Assembly: GCA_039978895.1 (NCBI GenBank)
Contig: JBDWAL010000033.1
Span: 62,001-126,000, forward strand
Length of the DNA stretch: 64,000 nucleotides
Direction: 5' to 3'
DNA from: Aliishimia sp039978895
Lineage (GTDB): Bacteria > Pseudomonadota > Alphaproteobacteria > Rhodobacterales > Rhodobacteraceae
Below are positions 38,722-46,865 of this stretch, one piece after another; position 1 is the stretch's first letter; each line of letters starts with the position of its first letter. Below the pieces are notes generated by a model. It saw only the letters and a program-made list of their open reading frames with translations. It was not told the origin of the DNA and made no database searches. Both the position numbers and the translations under genes were made by a program.

Positions 38722-39084
38722 ATGTCGCATCCCGTAGATGTCCACGTAGGCAAGAAGATCAAACAAATGCGCGCCCTACGCCGCCTGTCCCAAACGGACG
38801 TTGCTCAGAAACTCAATCTGTCGTTTCAGCAGATTCAGAAATACGAGATTGGTTCTAACCGAGTTGCTGCTTCTCGCTTGTATGAGTTGTCGAAGATCTT
38901 CGGTGTACCAACATCTTACTTCTTTGAAGGTCTGCCAGAAGACGATACAGCAAACGACAATCACACGCTTGATGCGCAGATTCTCGATGCTGTGACGTCT
39001 ATCGAAGACGACAAGGTGAAGTCCCGGATCGTCACATTTATTGAAGACGTCGCTGGCGTGTCCGTGGCCCGCAAAGCGGGTTAA
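38722..39084 (+). CDS. XRE-family HTH transcriptional regulator
   Basis: The 120-residue Cro/CI-type regulator has an HTH at about residues 10-64 (G-K-K-I-K-Q-M-R-A-L-R-R-L-S-Q-T-D-V-A then F-Q-Q-I-Q-K-Y-E-I-G-S-N-R-V). The A-S-R-L-Y-E-L-S-K-I-F-G-V-P-T-S-Y-F-F-E-G motif follows, and the C-terminal tail of about 45 residues is rich in acidic residues. This layout is common in alphaproteobacteria (SinR/PuuR-like short regulators). AGAGG lies upstream of the start. It diverges from the LysR-like gene across a dyad array. Confidence 0.88.
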   Translation: MSHPVDVHVGKKIKQMRALRRLSQTDVAQKLNLSFQQIQKYEIGSNRVAASRLYELSKIFGVPTSYFFEGLPEDDTANDNHTLDAQILDAVTSIEDDKVKSRIVTFIEDVAGVSVARKAG

Positions 39085-39592
39085 CCGCGGAGAACAAAAG
39101 AGCTTGGCGCAGCTGATTTGCGCCGGCAAACAACGATTAGAATAAGGTGGCACAGCTGAGAATGTCGTGATCGAAACGATCTGTGAGGCTCGTCTGACCC
39201 ACATGCCTTAATGACATGTGCCACCTATCATCGCCAAAATGATCAACTTTTGGTGTGCAGAGTACCCAAGACGGGGCGTGCATAGGTTTTAGCAATCACA
39301 TCACACACGTAGTTTGTGCCCATTGCTTACGTGATCATCGTTTTGGGCGAGGTTGCTTATGCCCACTATGCAACTATGAACACGTATCAATGTTGTGTTG
39401 GTCGACACTCACACATGGACCCATACATTTTCATTTTCGTCAGGGCTATTATGTGAGGTAATGTTGCTAGGGCAACATCCGTGCGAAACAATTGATCCAA
39501 CATTAAGCTGTTTGCGCATTTAAGTTGCGCTGCAGCTGCGAAGGGATTATTCGAATGGCATAGAATTCGGACCTCAGCTAGGAGATTGCACC
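39085..39592. other. 508-nt intergenic region upstream of mcd
   Basis: No convincing gene. It contains a 7-bp perfect inverted repeat ATGTTGC (39461-39467) / GCAACAT (39472-39478) with a 4-nt loop, 114 nt before the mcd start. A second weaker symmetry, TTGCGCTGCAGCTGCGAA, lies around 39524-39541. The region is AT-richer than the coding parts and probably carries the mcd promoter and operator. Confidence 0.45.
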
Positions 39593-41281
39593 ATGGCTCA
39601 TGACGGGCAGGATATCGTGACGGAAGCGGCAACAATTTTACCCGACCTTCTGGCGACCACAGCGGCGGCATTGGCTCCGATGCAAGAAATCACCCTAATT
39701 GCTCAGGGAAAAGTGCGCGATTTGGTCAGTATAGATGACCGTGTCTCAAATGCATTGGTCGAACAGCACCAGACTGCAGCTCATGGATTGGCGTGGTTGG
39801 GAACCTACTGCGAAAGCCTTTTGCAGATGCAGAAATGGGCGGAGGCGTTGGATGCACAAGGCAAATTCGGTGAACTCGAACAACTGATCCATCAGATCGC
39901 CTTTGGTGAATACCTTTGGCAGATTTATGGTGGCATTCAGATGAACCAAGGCGAGATCGTACGCCTGCAAGATTTAGGTCTGTCGCAAGACGACCAACGT
40001 GCGATCATGCACCCTTCGGTTATGACTTTGACGCAGCTTGGCAATACTCAAGCCGCGCGTTTGCGTCTCGTGGAGCTGATGCAAGAACAGGCCGCAAATA
40101 TCACGGTGGGTGCAACTGGCTTGGATGAAGAGCTGGAAATGATTCGCGAACAATTTCGTCGTTACGCCGTCGAGAAAGTAGAGCCATTTGCGCATGATTG
40201 GCATCTTAAAGATGAACTGATTCCCATCGAGATCATCGATGAACTGGCTGAAATGGGCGTCTTTGGGCTTACCATTCCAGAAGCTTATGGCGGCTTTGGG
40301 CTGTCCAAAGCATCAATGTGTGTAGTGTCCGAGGAATTGTCGCGTGGATACATCGGCGTCGGGTCTTTGGCCACGCGTTCCGAAATTGCCGCGGAATTGA
40401 TTATTGCTGGTGGGACTGAGGCACAAAAAGAAAGCTGGTTGCCTCGTTTGTCTTCTGCCGAAATCTTGCCGACGGCTGTGTTTACTGAACCAAACACGGG
40501 CTCGGACCTTGGATCTTTGCGCACGCGCGCCGTAAAGGGCGATGATGGTGATTACAAAGTCACGGGTAACAAAACGTGGATTACGCATGCGTCACGTACA
40601 CATGTGATGACGTTGTTGGCGCGTACAGATCCCGAAACTGCTGATTACAAAGGTTTGTCGATGTTCTTGGCCGAGAAAAAGCCCGGCACAGATGAGCAGC
40701 CCTTCCCAACCGAAGGTATGACCGGGGGCGAGATCGAAGTGCTCGGTTATCGCGGCATGAAAGAGTACGAACTCGCGTTCGATAACTTTAATGTCAAAGG
40801 TGAAAATCTTTTGGGCGGTGAAGAAGGCAAGGGGTTCAAGCAATTAATGGAGACGTTCGAATCTGCTCGAATCCAAACTGCGGCGCGCGCAATCGGCGTG
40901 GCGCAATCGGCTTTAGACATTTCCATGCAATATGCAGAAGACCGCAAGCAATTCGGCAAATCTTTGATCAACTTCCCGCGCGTTGCCAGCAAGTTGGCGA
41001 TGATGGCGGTGGAAATCATGGTGGCGCGCCAATTGACCTATTTCTCCGCGCTAGAAAAAGACGAAGGACGTCGCTGCGACCTAGAAGCGGGAATGGCCAA
41101 ACTTCTTGGCGCGCGTGTGGCGTGGGCTGCGGCGGACAACGGGCTGCAAATCCACGGTGGCAATGGTTTTGCGTTAGAATATAAAATCTCGCGCGTTCTG
41201 TGTGATGCGCGTATTCTCAACATCTTTGAGGGCGCGGCTGAAATTCAAGCACAGGTAATCGCTCGCCGTCTTCTTGCCTAA
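39593..41281 (+). CDS. mcd: (2S)-methylsuccinyl-CoA dehydrogenase
   Basis: The 562-residue flavoprotein oxidises (2S)-methylsuccinyl-CoA to mesaconyl-CoA in the ethylmalonyl-CoA pathway, used to assimilate acetate and other C2 units without a glyoxylate bypass. An N-terminal domain of about 160 residues precedes a complete acyl-CoA dehydrogenase fold. This includes the T-E-P-N-T-G-S-D-L-G-S motif (about residues 299-309), W-I-T-H-A-S (about 327-332) and I-H-G-G-N-G-F-A-L-E-Y (about 520-530). Ordinary acyl-CoA dehydrogenases have about 380 residues, and the extra domain is the mark of Mcd. TAGGAG precedes the ATG. Other pathway genes (ccr, ecm) are not nearby. Confidence 0.88.
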   Translation: MAHDGQDIVTEAATILPDLLATTAAALAPMQEITLIAQGKVRDLVSIDDRVSNALVEQHQTAAHGLAWLGTYCESLLQMQKWAEALDAQGKFGELEQLIHQIAFGEYLWQIYGGIQMNQGEIVRLQDLGLSQDDQRAIMHPSVMTLTQLGNTQAARLRLVELMQEQAANITVGATGLDEELEMIREQFRRYAVEKVEPFAHDWHLKDELIPIEIIDELAEMGVFGLTIPEAYGGFGLSKASMCVVSEELSRGYIGVGSLATRSEIAAELIIAGGTEAQKESWLPRLSSAEILPTAVFTEPNTGSDLGSLRTRAVKGDDGDYKVTGNKTWITHASRTHVMTLLARTDPETADYKGLSMFLAEKKPGTDEQPFPTEGMTGGEIEVLGYRGMKEYELAFDNFNVKGENLLGGEEGKGFKQLMETFESARIQTAARAIGVAQSALDISMQYAEDRKQFGKSLINFPRVASKLAMMAVEIMVARQLTYFSALEKDEGRRCDLEAGMAKLLGARVAWAAADNGLQIHGGNGFALEYKISRVLCDARILNIFEGAAEIQAQVIARRLLA

Positions 41282-41300
41282 GACGTCTTGAATTTTCTAT

Positions 41301-41341
41301 GCGGCCGCGATTGAGTGAACCATGCTTACTTTCGCGGCCGC
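41301..41341 (+). promoter_or_regulatory. 10-bp perfect inverted repeat enclosing the LysE start codon
   Basis: GCGGCCGCGA (41301-41310) and TCGCGGCCGC (41332-41341) are perfectly complementary with a 21-nt loop that contains the start ATG (41322-41324) and its weak Shine-Dalgarno. No T-run follows. Confidence 0.6.
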
Positions 41342-41930
41342 TGTCTTCTTCCTTATCGTTTCACCAGGTCCGGGTGTTCTGTCTGCCGCTGGCGTCGGGG
41401 CAGCTTTTGGATTTCGTGCTGGCTTACGGTATGTTTTCGGCCTTTTTCTTGGTAACAATCTCGTCATATTGGCGGTGGTTTCAGGTTTGGCGACTTTGGT
41501 TTTGGCGAATCCATTGATCCGGACACTGCTTTTTGGCCTCTCGACCCTCTATTTGTTGTATCTTGCCGCGCGTATTGCATTCGCCGGATCCAAATTGGCC
41601 TTCATCGAAGCGCACCGAGAACCCGGAATCATGTCCGGATTTCTTTTGCAGCCAATCAATCCGAAAGCATACGCGGTGAATACGGCGCTATTTTCGGGGT
41701 TTGCGATTTTTCCTGACGCATTCGTTCTAGAAGTGATGTGGAAAATACTCATCGCAAATGCGATTTGGGTTCCTATTCATGTTGTTTGGGTTTGGTTTGG
41801 GGGGGCATTAAAGCGGCTGGATTTGTCACAAACGGTCCAACGGCGGATCAATTTTGCCATGGCAGGCTCAATGTTGATTGTTGTCGGTCTTGCGATAGTG
41901 ACGCAATTTGCAGCGATAGAGTTTCCATAA
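41322..41930 (+). CDS. LysE-family amino acid exporter
   Basis: The 202-residue inner-membrane protein has about six hydrophobic segments and the RhtB/LysE opening with V-S-P-G-P-G-V-L (about residues 13-20), G-x-x-F-G-F-R-A-G-L (about 26-35), and the late F-L-L-Q-P-I-N-P-K-A (about 107-116) conserved in the family. These exporters release amino acids or related small molecules; the substrate is unknown. It lies 40 nt after mcd, and its start codon is in the loop of a strong inverted repeat. A TetR regulator follows 109 nt downstream in the same direction. Confidence 0.83.
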   Translation: MLTFAAAVFFLIVSPGPGVLSAAGVGAAFGFRAGLRYVFGLFLGNNLVILAVVSGLATLVLANPLIRTLLFGLSTLYLLYLAARIAFAGSKLAFIEAHREPGIMSGFLLQPINPKAYAVNTALFSGFAIFPDAFVLEVMWKILIANAIWVPIHVVWVWFGGALKRLDLSQTVQRRINFAMAGSMLIVVGLAIVTQFAAIEFP

Positions 41931-42039
41931 AAGCAATTGTTTGCAATATGCTGCTAATTTTGTGCGGGCGGATTACCACACTAGATTAAGAGTTAACGGA
42001 ATGACTTGATATCATATGTGTGCCCAATAATGCTGACGC

Positions 42040-42540
42040 ATGGCAAGTTCACGAAAAACACCTCAAACTTGGATTAAGGCAGGCCTCAAGGCGTTGTCCA
42101 AAAGCGGTGTGGATGGCACGCGTGCGGAAACTTTAGCTCGCGCGTTGGAAACGACGAAGGGTAGTTTTTATTGGCACTTTAAAGATGTGCCTGAATTCCA
42201 TTCAGCTTTGCTGGCGGCGTGGGAAGAGAGCGTTGCAAAACGATTTCAAGTAGCAATTGGAAAAGAAACCACGGCGCACCTTCGGCTGCGAGCATTAGCT
42301 GGCTTTCAGGTGTCTGCGCTTGATCTTTCCGTGCGGGCTTGGGCGTTGCACGATGTGCGCGCCCGAAAAACGGTCACGGCAGTGGACCATATGATTTTAT
42401 CAGAAATAGACACGCAATTGTCGGCTCTGGATGCAACGCATCCTGACTTTCCGGGCCTGATCCTTGCGTCTTTGTTACAGGCGCCCAACAAGGGTAGCCA
42501 TACGGAAACGCTGGTCGATCTGTTACTTGTTCTGAAATAG
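42040..42540 (+). CDS. TetR-family transcriptional regulator
   Basis: The 166-residue protein has a TetR N-terminal HTH (about residues 8-52: W-I-K-A-G-L-K-A-L-S-K-S-G-V-D-G-T-R, then T-K-G-S-F-Y-W-H-F-K-D) and a shorter than average all-helical ligand domain. The T-K-G-S-[FL]-Y-x-H-F motif is the family hallmark. It probably controls a nearby transporter, most simply the LysE exporter upstream. No clear Shine-Dalgarno precedes the ATG. TTAAGAGTTAAC upstream has the wrong spacing for a CtrA site. Confidence 0.83.
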   Translation: MASSRKTPQTWIKAGLKALSKSGVDGTRAETLARALETTKGSFYWHFKDVPEFHSALLAAWEESVAKRFQVAIGKETTAHLRLRALAGFQVSALDLSVRAWALHDVRARKTVTAVDHMILSEIDTQLSALDATHPDFPGLILASLLQAPNKGSHTETLVDLLLVLK

Positions 42541-42544
42541 ATCG

Positions 42545-43270
42545 CTAAAAACGTCTTGAAAAAGCTTCGACAAAACGAGCACGCGACTCTGGCAATGGGC
42601 GGTCGCCCATCATTGGTGCGAGATGTTCGGCTAGAAAAAATCCAGTTGTGCGGAATGCTACCGCCAATTCGTTGTCCGGGGCTTCCCCTTTGCGCAACAG
42701 AACCGGCGGCAGGGGAAGCAAACGGTCTGCCCATTCTCCGGCACCGGATCGCGACACAGCCCGCCCTGTTTTGGGCGAGACATAAATCAAATCCTCAGTT
42801 GCGCCAGTGACGGCGCAAGTTGTCAAATCCATTCCAAAACCAAGGTCTTCCAGCAACCCGACTTCCCAGCGCAAATACGCAAGTGGCCAAATTTCGGGTT
42901 CATCCAGAAGATCCAGCACGCCCATTGTGCGGCGGTAAATCTCAGCGTGGCTTTCTCGTTCGGGGAGTGTGAAGCTCAGCAATCCGGTGACAGCATTCAA
43001 ACCGGCCAATGACAGGCGATCTGCCATCGCATTGGCGGATCGGGACCGCACGGGTTCAACTTTATACGTGCCAACGTGCTCTTCAAGGCGTGCGCGCCAA
43101 GCTACGTCCAACTGTGCGCCTGGTTGCAGAATTGGTGACATACGACGCGAAGCTCCGCCGCGAACAATGCCAGCGTGCCGCCCATGTTGCTCGGTGAATA
43201 CGTCGACAATGGCACTGTTCTCGCCATGCCGACGGGCCGTCAACAATATCCCCTGATCTCTCCACTCCAT
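42545..43270 (-). CDS. recO: DNA repair protein RecO
   Basis: The 241-residue recombination mediator helps load RecA onto SSB-coated DNA in the RecFOR pathway. It has an N-terminal OB-fold (M-E-W-R-D-Q-G-I-L-L, about 1-10; G-I-V-R-G-G-A-S-R-R, about 34-43; about 80 residues in all) and a helical C-terminal domain with L-E-D-L-G-F-G-M-D-L-T-T-C-A-V-T-G (about 140-156). Only the first Cys of the zinc-binding pattern is seen. It is the last gene of a long minus-strand housekeeping cluster. Confidence 0.92.
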   Translation of the reverse strand: MEWRDQGILLTARRHGENSAIVDVFTEQHGRHAGIVRGGASRRMSPILQPGAQLDVAWRARLEEHVGTYKVEPVRSRSANAMADRLSLAGLNAVTGLLSFTLPERESHAEIYRRTMGVLDLLDEPEIWPLAYLRWEVGLLEDLGFGMDLTTCAVTGATEDLIYVSPKTGRAVSRSGAGEWADRLLPLPPVLLRKGEAPDNELAVAFRTTGFFLAEHLAPMMGDRPLPESRARFVEAFSRRF

Positions 43271-43318
43271 ATCGTTAACTATTCAGCTTGCAACCTAGAG
43301 TGTCCATCTTTTCTTAAC

Positions 43319-43648
43319 TTATCTAAGCCCGTCTTGGTCCAAAAGATGCCGACCTTGGCGATCTTCGACTTCCAACACCCAAATATCTGGATCAAATTGC
43401 TTTTGTCGGGTGATGCTTGCGTCCACGTCGGACTCAATACCGCCGTTAAGTTCGGACCAAACGCGATCCCCGGTTTCCAGATCAAAGCTGCGTTGAAAAA
43501 CCCGCGCTTGCCCATCCAATGTGTTCAGTTTGACAAGGACGGCCCCGCCTGTGTCGTCCCCATGGGCGGTTACAAAGCAGGGGATGTCCATGAAGCGCAG
43601 TCTTGCGATATAGGCATCAACCCAAAATCGCGCGGTTAATCTGCTCAC
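43319..43648 (-). CDS. DUF1491 family protein
   Basis: The 109-residue protein matches the small alphaproteobacterial DUF1491 family: R-L-x-A-x-F-W-V-x-A-Y-x-x-R (about residues 3-16), G-D-D-T-G-G-A-V-L-V-K-L-N (about 30-42) and D-P-D-I-W-V-L-E-V-E-D (about 86-96). Function is unknown, but it is commonly kept beside era and recO. Its start overlaps the era stop (43645-43648). Confidence 0.85.
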   Translation of the reverse strand: MSRLTARFWVDAYIARLRFMDIPCFVTAHGDDTGGAVLVKLNTLDGQARVFQRSFDLETGDRVWSELNGGIESDVDASITRQKQFDPDIWVLEVEDRQGRHLLDQDGLR

Positions 43649-44553
43649 GCGTTGCCGTCTTTGAAGTTAAGCCCCATTTCGGAATAGCGCTCGGATTCTT
43701 CAAGCCATTTTTCCCGCACTTTGACTTGCAAAAACAGGTGAACATTGCGGCCAAGAAATTCGATCAACTCTTCACGCGATGCCTTACTTACAGCTTTGAT
43801 GGTCTCACCTTTGTTGCCCAAGATGATGCCTTTATGACCCGATCGAGAGACATACACGATTTGATCGATACGTGCGGTGCCATCGTCACGTTCTTCCCAA
43901 CTCTCCGTTTCGACCGTTAATTGGTAAGGCAGTTCTTGATGAAGCCGCAGCGTCAGTTTTTCGCGGGTCATCTCGGCTGCGATCATCCGCATTGGCAGGT
44001 CAGCAATTTGATCTTCGGGATAAAGCCAAGGCCCCTTCGGCATCTGAGCTGCCAACCATTTGCGCAAAGTATCAGCGCCATGGCCTTTCTCTGCAGAGAT
44101 CATGAAGGTCTCGGCGAATGTGAAGCGTTCATTTAATGATTTCGTGAGGCCTAGCAAAACCGGGGCTTCCACACGGTCGATCTTGTTGATCGCCAGCGCG
44201 ACTGTGCGCCCTTCCGCTATATCCTCAAGCCGGTCCAAAATGCGTTCCACGCCAGCGGTCACGCCGCGATGCGCTTCGATCATCAACACGACCACATCGG
44301 CATCCGCCGCGCCGCCCCATGCTGCTGCGTTCATCGCGCGATCAAGCCTGCGTCGGGGTTGGAACATGCCTGGGGTATCGACAAACACCAATTGTGCTTG
44401 GCCTTCCATGGCCACCCCGCGGATGCGGGCGCGGGTGGTTTGGACTTTATGAGTAACGATGGACACCTTTGCGCCAACCATGCGGTTGAGCAAGGTGGAT
44501 TTGCCTGCGTTGGGTTCTCCGATTAGGGCGACGAAGCCTGCGGATGTGGTCAT
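43645..44553 (-). CDS. era: GTPase Era
   Basis: The 302-residue GTPase binds the 3' end of 16S rRNA and monitors 30S assembly. G1 G-E-P-N-A-G-K-S-T (about residues 12-20), G2/G3 region with D-T-P-G-M (about 61-65), G4 N-K-I-D (about 126-129), and a C-terminal KH domain with G-H-K-G-I-I-L-G-N-K-G-E-T-I-K (about 238-252). ATG 44553 overlaps the rnc stop (ATGA); a longer upstream frame of 64 codons runs inside rnc and is rejected. Confidence 0.96.
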   Translation of the reverse strand: MTTSAGFVALIGEPNAGKSTLLNRMVGAKVSIVTHKVQTTRARIRGVAMEGQAQLVFVDTPGMFQPRRRLDRAMNAAAWGGAADADVVVLMIEAHRGVTAGVERILDRLEDIAEGRTVALAINKIDRVEAPVLLGLTKSLNERFTFAETFMISAEKGHGADTLRKWLAAQMPKGPWLYPEDQIADLPMRMIAAEMTREKLTLRLHQELPYQLTVETESWEERDDGTARIDQIVYVSRSGHKGIILGNKGETIKAVSKASREELIEFLGRNVHLFLQVKVREKWLEESERYSEMGLNFKDGNA

Positions 44554-45236
44554 GATGCGCTCTCTAATTGTTGTAGCAGCGCTGTGGCCGCCGCTTGTTC
44601 GGCCTGCCGTTTGGACCCGGCCCGCGCTGATGCGGCCTCGCCCGATGTTAGCTGTGCTGTGATCTCGAAAACAGGTGCGTGATCTGGTCCGGAACGTCCT
44701 GTTTCGGCATATTTGGGGGGCTGCAAGCCGCGTGCCTGCGCCCATTCTTGCAAGGTTGTTTTGGCGTCACGGGCATCGGATTCCACATTGCGCACCCGGT
44801 CGCCCCAAAGTCGCAAGATCATCTCGCGCGCGACTTGAAACCCTGCGTCCATGTAGACGGCTGCGATAACAGCCTCAACGGCATCCCCAAGCAGCGCAGA
44901 TTTACGTCGTCCACCTGACATCATCTCTGAGCGACCAAGGCGCAAAACGGCACCCAAGTTGATTTGTTGCGCAACATCCGCGCAGGTTTCTTTGCGGACA
45001 AGCGCGTTGAACCGTGGCGCCAACAGACCTTCAGACGCGTCGGGATCTTGCGCCAAAAGAGCGTCGGACATCACAAGACCGAGCACCCGATCGCCCAAGA
45101 ATTCAAGGCGTTGGTTGTCAGATCTGGTCGGCGATGACACGGATGCGTGCGTCACAGCTTCCACAAGAAGCGCCGGGTCGGCGAAGGTGTGGCCGATCCG
45201 GTTCGAGAAGTCGTGTAACTCAGAGGAGAGTTTCAC
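44550..45236 (-). CDS. rnc: Ribonuclease III
   Basis: The 228-residue double-strand RNA endonuclease has the nuclease motif Q-R-L-E-F-L-G-D-R-V-L-G (about residues 41-52), where the catalytic Glu and Asp lie, a second acidic patch L-G-D-A-V-E-A-V-I-A-A (about 114-124), and a C-terminal dsRNA-binding domain (about 152-225) with Q-E-W-A-Q-A-R. It is preceded by lepB and overlaps era, the common lepB-rnc-era order. Confidence 0.96.
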   Translation of the reverse strand: MKLSSELHDFSNRIGHTFADPALLVEAVTHASVSSPTRSDNQRLEFLGDRVLGLVMSDALLAQDPDASEGLLAPRFNALVRKETCADVAQQINLGAVLRLGRSEMMSGGRRKSALLGDAVEAVIAAVYMDAGFQVAREMILRLWGDRVRNVESDARDAKTTLQEWAQARGLQPPKYAETGRSGPDHAPVFEITAQLTSGEAASARAGSKRQAEQAAATALLQQLESAS

Positions 45237-46069
45237 TCGACCCCCTTAAAATAGCGATCGCTGCGCCATGTCCAAAAGAACAGCATGGACCGTCCAGAAG
45301 ATGAAAACATGATCCGGTCCGCGCGACCGATTAGGTTTTCATATGGCACAAATCCAACCCCACGCGCAGAGCGTGAAAACCGGCTATCCAAAGAGTTGTC
45401 GCGGTTGTCGCCAACAAAGAAATATTCACCCTCAGGCACAGTGAAAACCAAAGTGTCATCCGCCGAAGAGGTTCCAATGTTCAAAACTGGATACGTTTTG
45501 CCATTTGGCAGAGTTTCAATTTTACGTGACTTTGAGCAAACAGCGCCCATCCCGACAGGTCCGTTTTCGCACCGCGGCGGTTGGCGTTGAGACCCTTGCA
45601 GCTGCATGACCTCCCGGTACTCGCCTTTGTTTTCTTGCGGGACAGGTGTGCCATTCAAAATGACTTGCCCGTCAACCATTTGAATTTTGTCACCGGGTTT
45701 CCCGATCAAGCGCTTGATATAGTCGCGCCCGGATACGGGGTGGCGGAACACAACGACGTCTCCGCGTTCTGGTTCGCCTGCAAGCATTCTGGTGTTGTCG
45801 CCATCAAGCCAGCCACAGACGTCCTTGGCGTCGATATTGACGCCAAAACGGGGCATAATAATCGATGGGCAGGACGCGTAGCTATAGCCGTAAGCCATTT
45901 TGTTCACGAAAAGGAAGTCACCGATCAGCAAAGTTTCCTTCATGGACCCTGATGGAATCCAGAACGGCTGAAAGAACAACGTGCGAAACACACCTGCGAT
46001 CAATAGCGCGTAGACGATCGTTTTGATCGTCTCGATGATGCTGTTTCCGCCTTCGGTTTTTTCTGCCAT
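45233..46069 (-). CDS. lepB: Signal peptidase I
   Basis: The 278-residue membrane protease cleaves Sec and Tat signal peptides at the periplasmic face. One N-terminal transmembrane helix (about 15-35) is followed by the catalytic Ser in I-P-S-G-S-M-K-E-T-L-L-I-G-D (about 38-51), the catalytic Lys region G-R-D-Y-I-K-R-L-I-G (about 112-121), and V-G-D-N-R-D-N-S-L-D-S-R (about 217-228). The start overlaps nothing upstream; the end overlaps rnc by 4 nt. Confidence 0.96.
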   Translation of the reverse strand: MAEKTEGGNSIIETIKTIVYALLIAGVFRTLFFQPFWIPSGSMKETLLIGDFLFVNKMAYGYSYASCPSIIMPRFGVNIDAKDVCGWLDGDNTRMLAGEPERGDVVVFRHPVSGRDYIKRLIGKPGDKIQMVDGQVILNGTPVPQENKGEYREVMQLQGSQRQPPRCENGPVGMGAVCSKSRKIETLPNGKTYPVLNIGTSSADDTLVFTVPEGEYFFVGDNRDNSLDSRFSRSARGVGFVPYENLIGRADRIMFSSSGRSMLFFWTWRSDRYFKGVE

Positions 46070-46149
46070 GGAATAAAATGCCTGTCATTGACTGCTTACC
46101 GCTTCATGAGAGGCCAGCAGGGGGGTGTCAAGGTCGCCTTTGATTGGGG

Positions 46150-46554
46150 TTAGCCATGACTCGGGCGTGCTTCGATCACAACAAAGGCAGAAGCCCAAGG
46201 GTGATCGTCCGTTAAAGTCACATGGATTATGGCCTCGTGTCCGGCTGGTGTCATGTCTGACAAACGCTCTTTGGCCCAACCGGTGACCTCCATGACGGGC
46301 TGTCCTGTACGCAGGTTGCTGACGGCCATGTCCTTCCAAGATATCCCCATGCGCAGCCCTGTTCCCAGTGCCTTGGAACAAGCTTCCTTGGCGGCCCATC
46401 GTTTTGCATAAGTGCCAGCGACGTCTTTACGCCGCTCTGCTTTGGATTGTTCGACATCGGTGAAGACACGGTTGCGAAAGCGATCCCCAAACCGGTCGAG
46501 GGTGCCTTGGATACGGTCGATATTTGCTAGATCAGTGCCGATCCCAAGAATCAT
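46150..46554 (-). CDS. acpS: Holo-[acyl-carrier-protein] synthase
   Basis: The 134-residue transferase puts the 4'-phosphopantetheine arm from CoA on ACP. Hallmarks are G-I-G-T-D-L-A-N-I-D-R-I (about residues 4-15, with the Mg-binding Asp) and R-W-A-A-K-E-A-C-S-K-A-L-G-T-G (about 52-66, with the second metal-binding Glu). Start overlaps the Dabb-protein stop (46551-46554). The pdxJ-acpS-lepB order is conserved in many proteobacteria. Confidence 0.95.
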   Translation of the reverse strand: MILGIGTDLANIDRIQGTLDRFGDRFRNRVFTDVEQSKAERRKDVAGTYAKRWAAKEACSKALGTGLRMGISWKDMAVSNLRTGQPVMEVTGWAKERLSDMTPAGHEAIIHVTLTDDHPWASAFVVIEARPSHG

Positions 46555-46865
46555 TCGTGATTCTCTATGTCAAAAACGATGATCCCATCCGCCCCACCTG
46601 AACACAGCGCGATCAACTGTGCGCCAAGAGCTTGATGTTCTGGGTGGTCGGCATATGCCAACAAAGAGGCTTTGTCGGAAAAATCGATGGTGAATCCGGC
46701 TGCAAAGGCGGGCGATTTTTTCTCAAAATCGCGATTGGGACCGCTCATGAAACCTGAAACACCGTGCAATCGGTCACAAAGTTCGGACAGGTCTGTTAAG
46801 ACGGCTTTCAAACGGTTTGGGTCGTGGTCTGCATCTAAGCTGAGCATCACACAATGCCGGATCAT
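46551..46865 (-). CDS. Dabb (stress-responsive alpha/beta barrel) protein
   Basis: The 104-residue protein matches the Dabb family by M-I-R-H-C-V-M-L-S (opening strand), L-x-x-L-x-x-L-x-x-x-V-x-G amphipathic helix, F-x-x-G-F-T-I-D-F-S-D-K-A-S-L-L-A-Y (about 55-72) and H-P-E-H-Q-A-L (about 75-81). It forms a dimeric ferredoxin-like barrel; no reaction is assigned. It is sandwiched between pdxJ and acpS with 4-nt overlaps on both sides. Confidence 0.82.
   Translation of the reverse strand: MIRHCVMLSLDADHDPNRLKAVLTDLSELCDRLHGVSGFMSGPNRDFEKKSPAFAAGFTIDFSDKASLLAYADHPEHQALGAQLIALCSGGADGIIVFDIENHE

Noticed and set aside
41985..42000. CtrA site upstream of the TetR gene (TTAAGAGTTAAC)
   Set aside because: The spacing between TTAA and TTAAC is 3 nt instead of 7.
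44554..44745. 64-codon N-terminal extension of Era
   Set aside because: It lies inside rnc in another frame; the ATGA overlap at 44553 gives the normal Era start.
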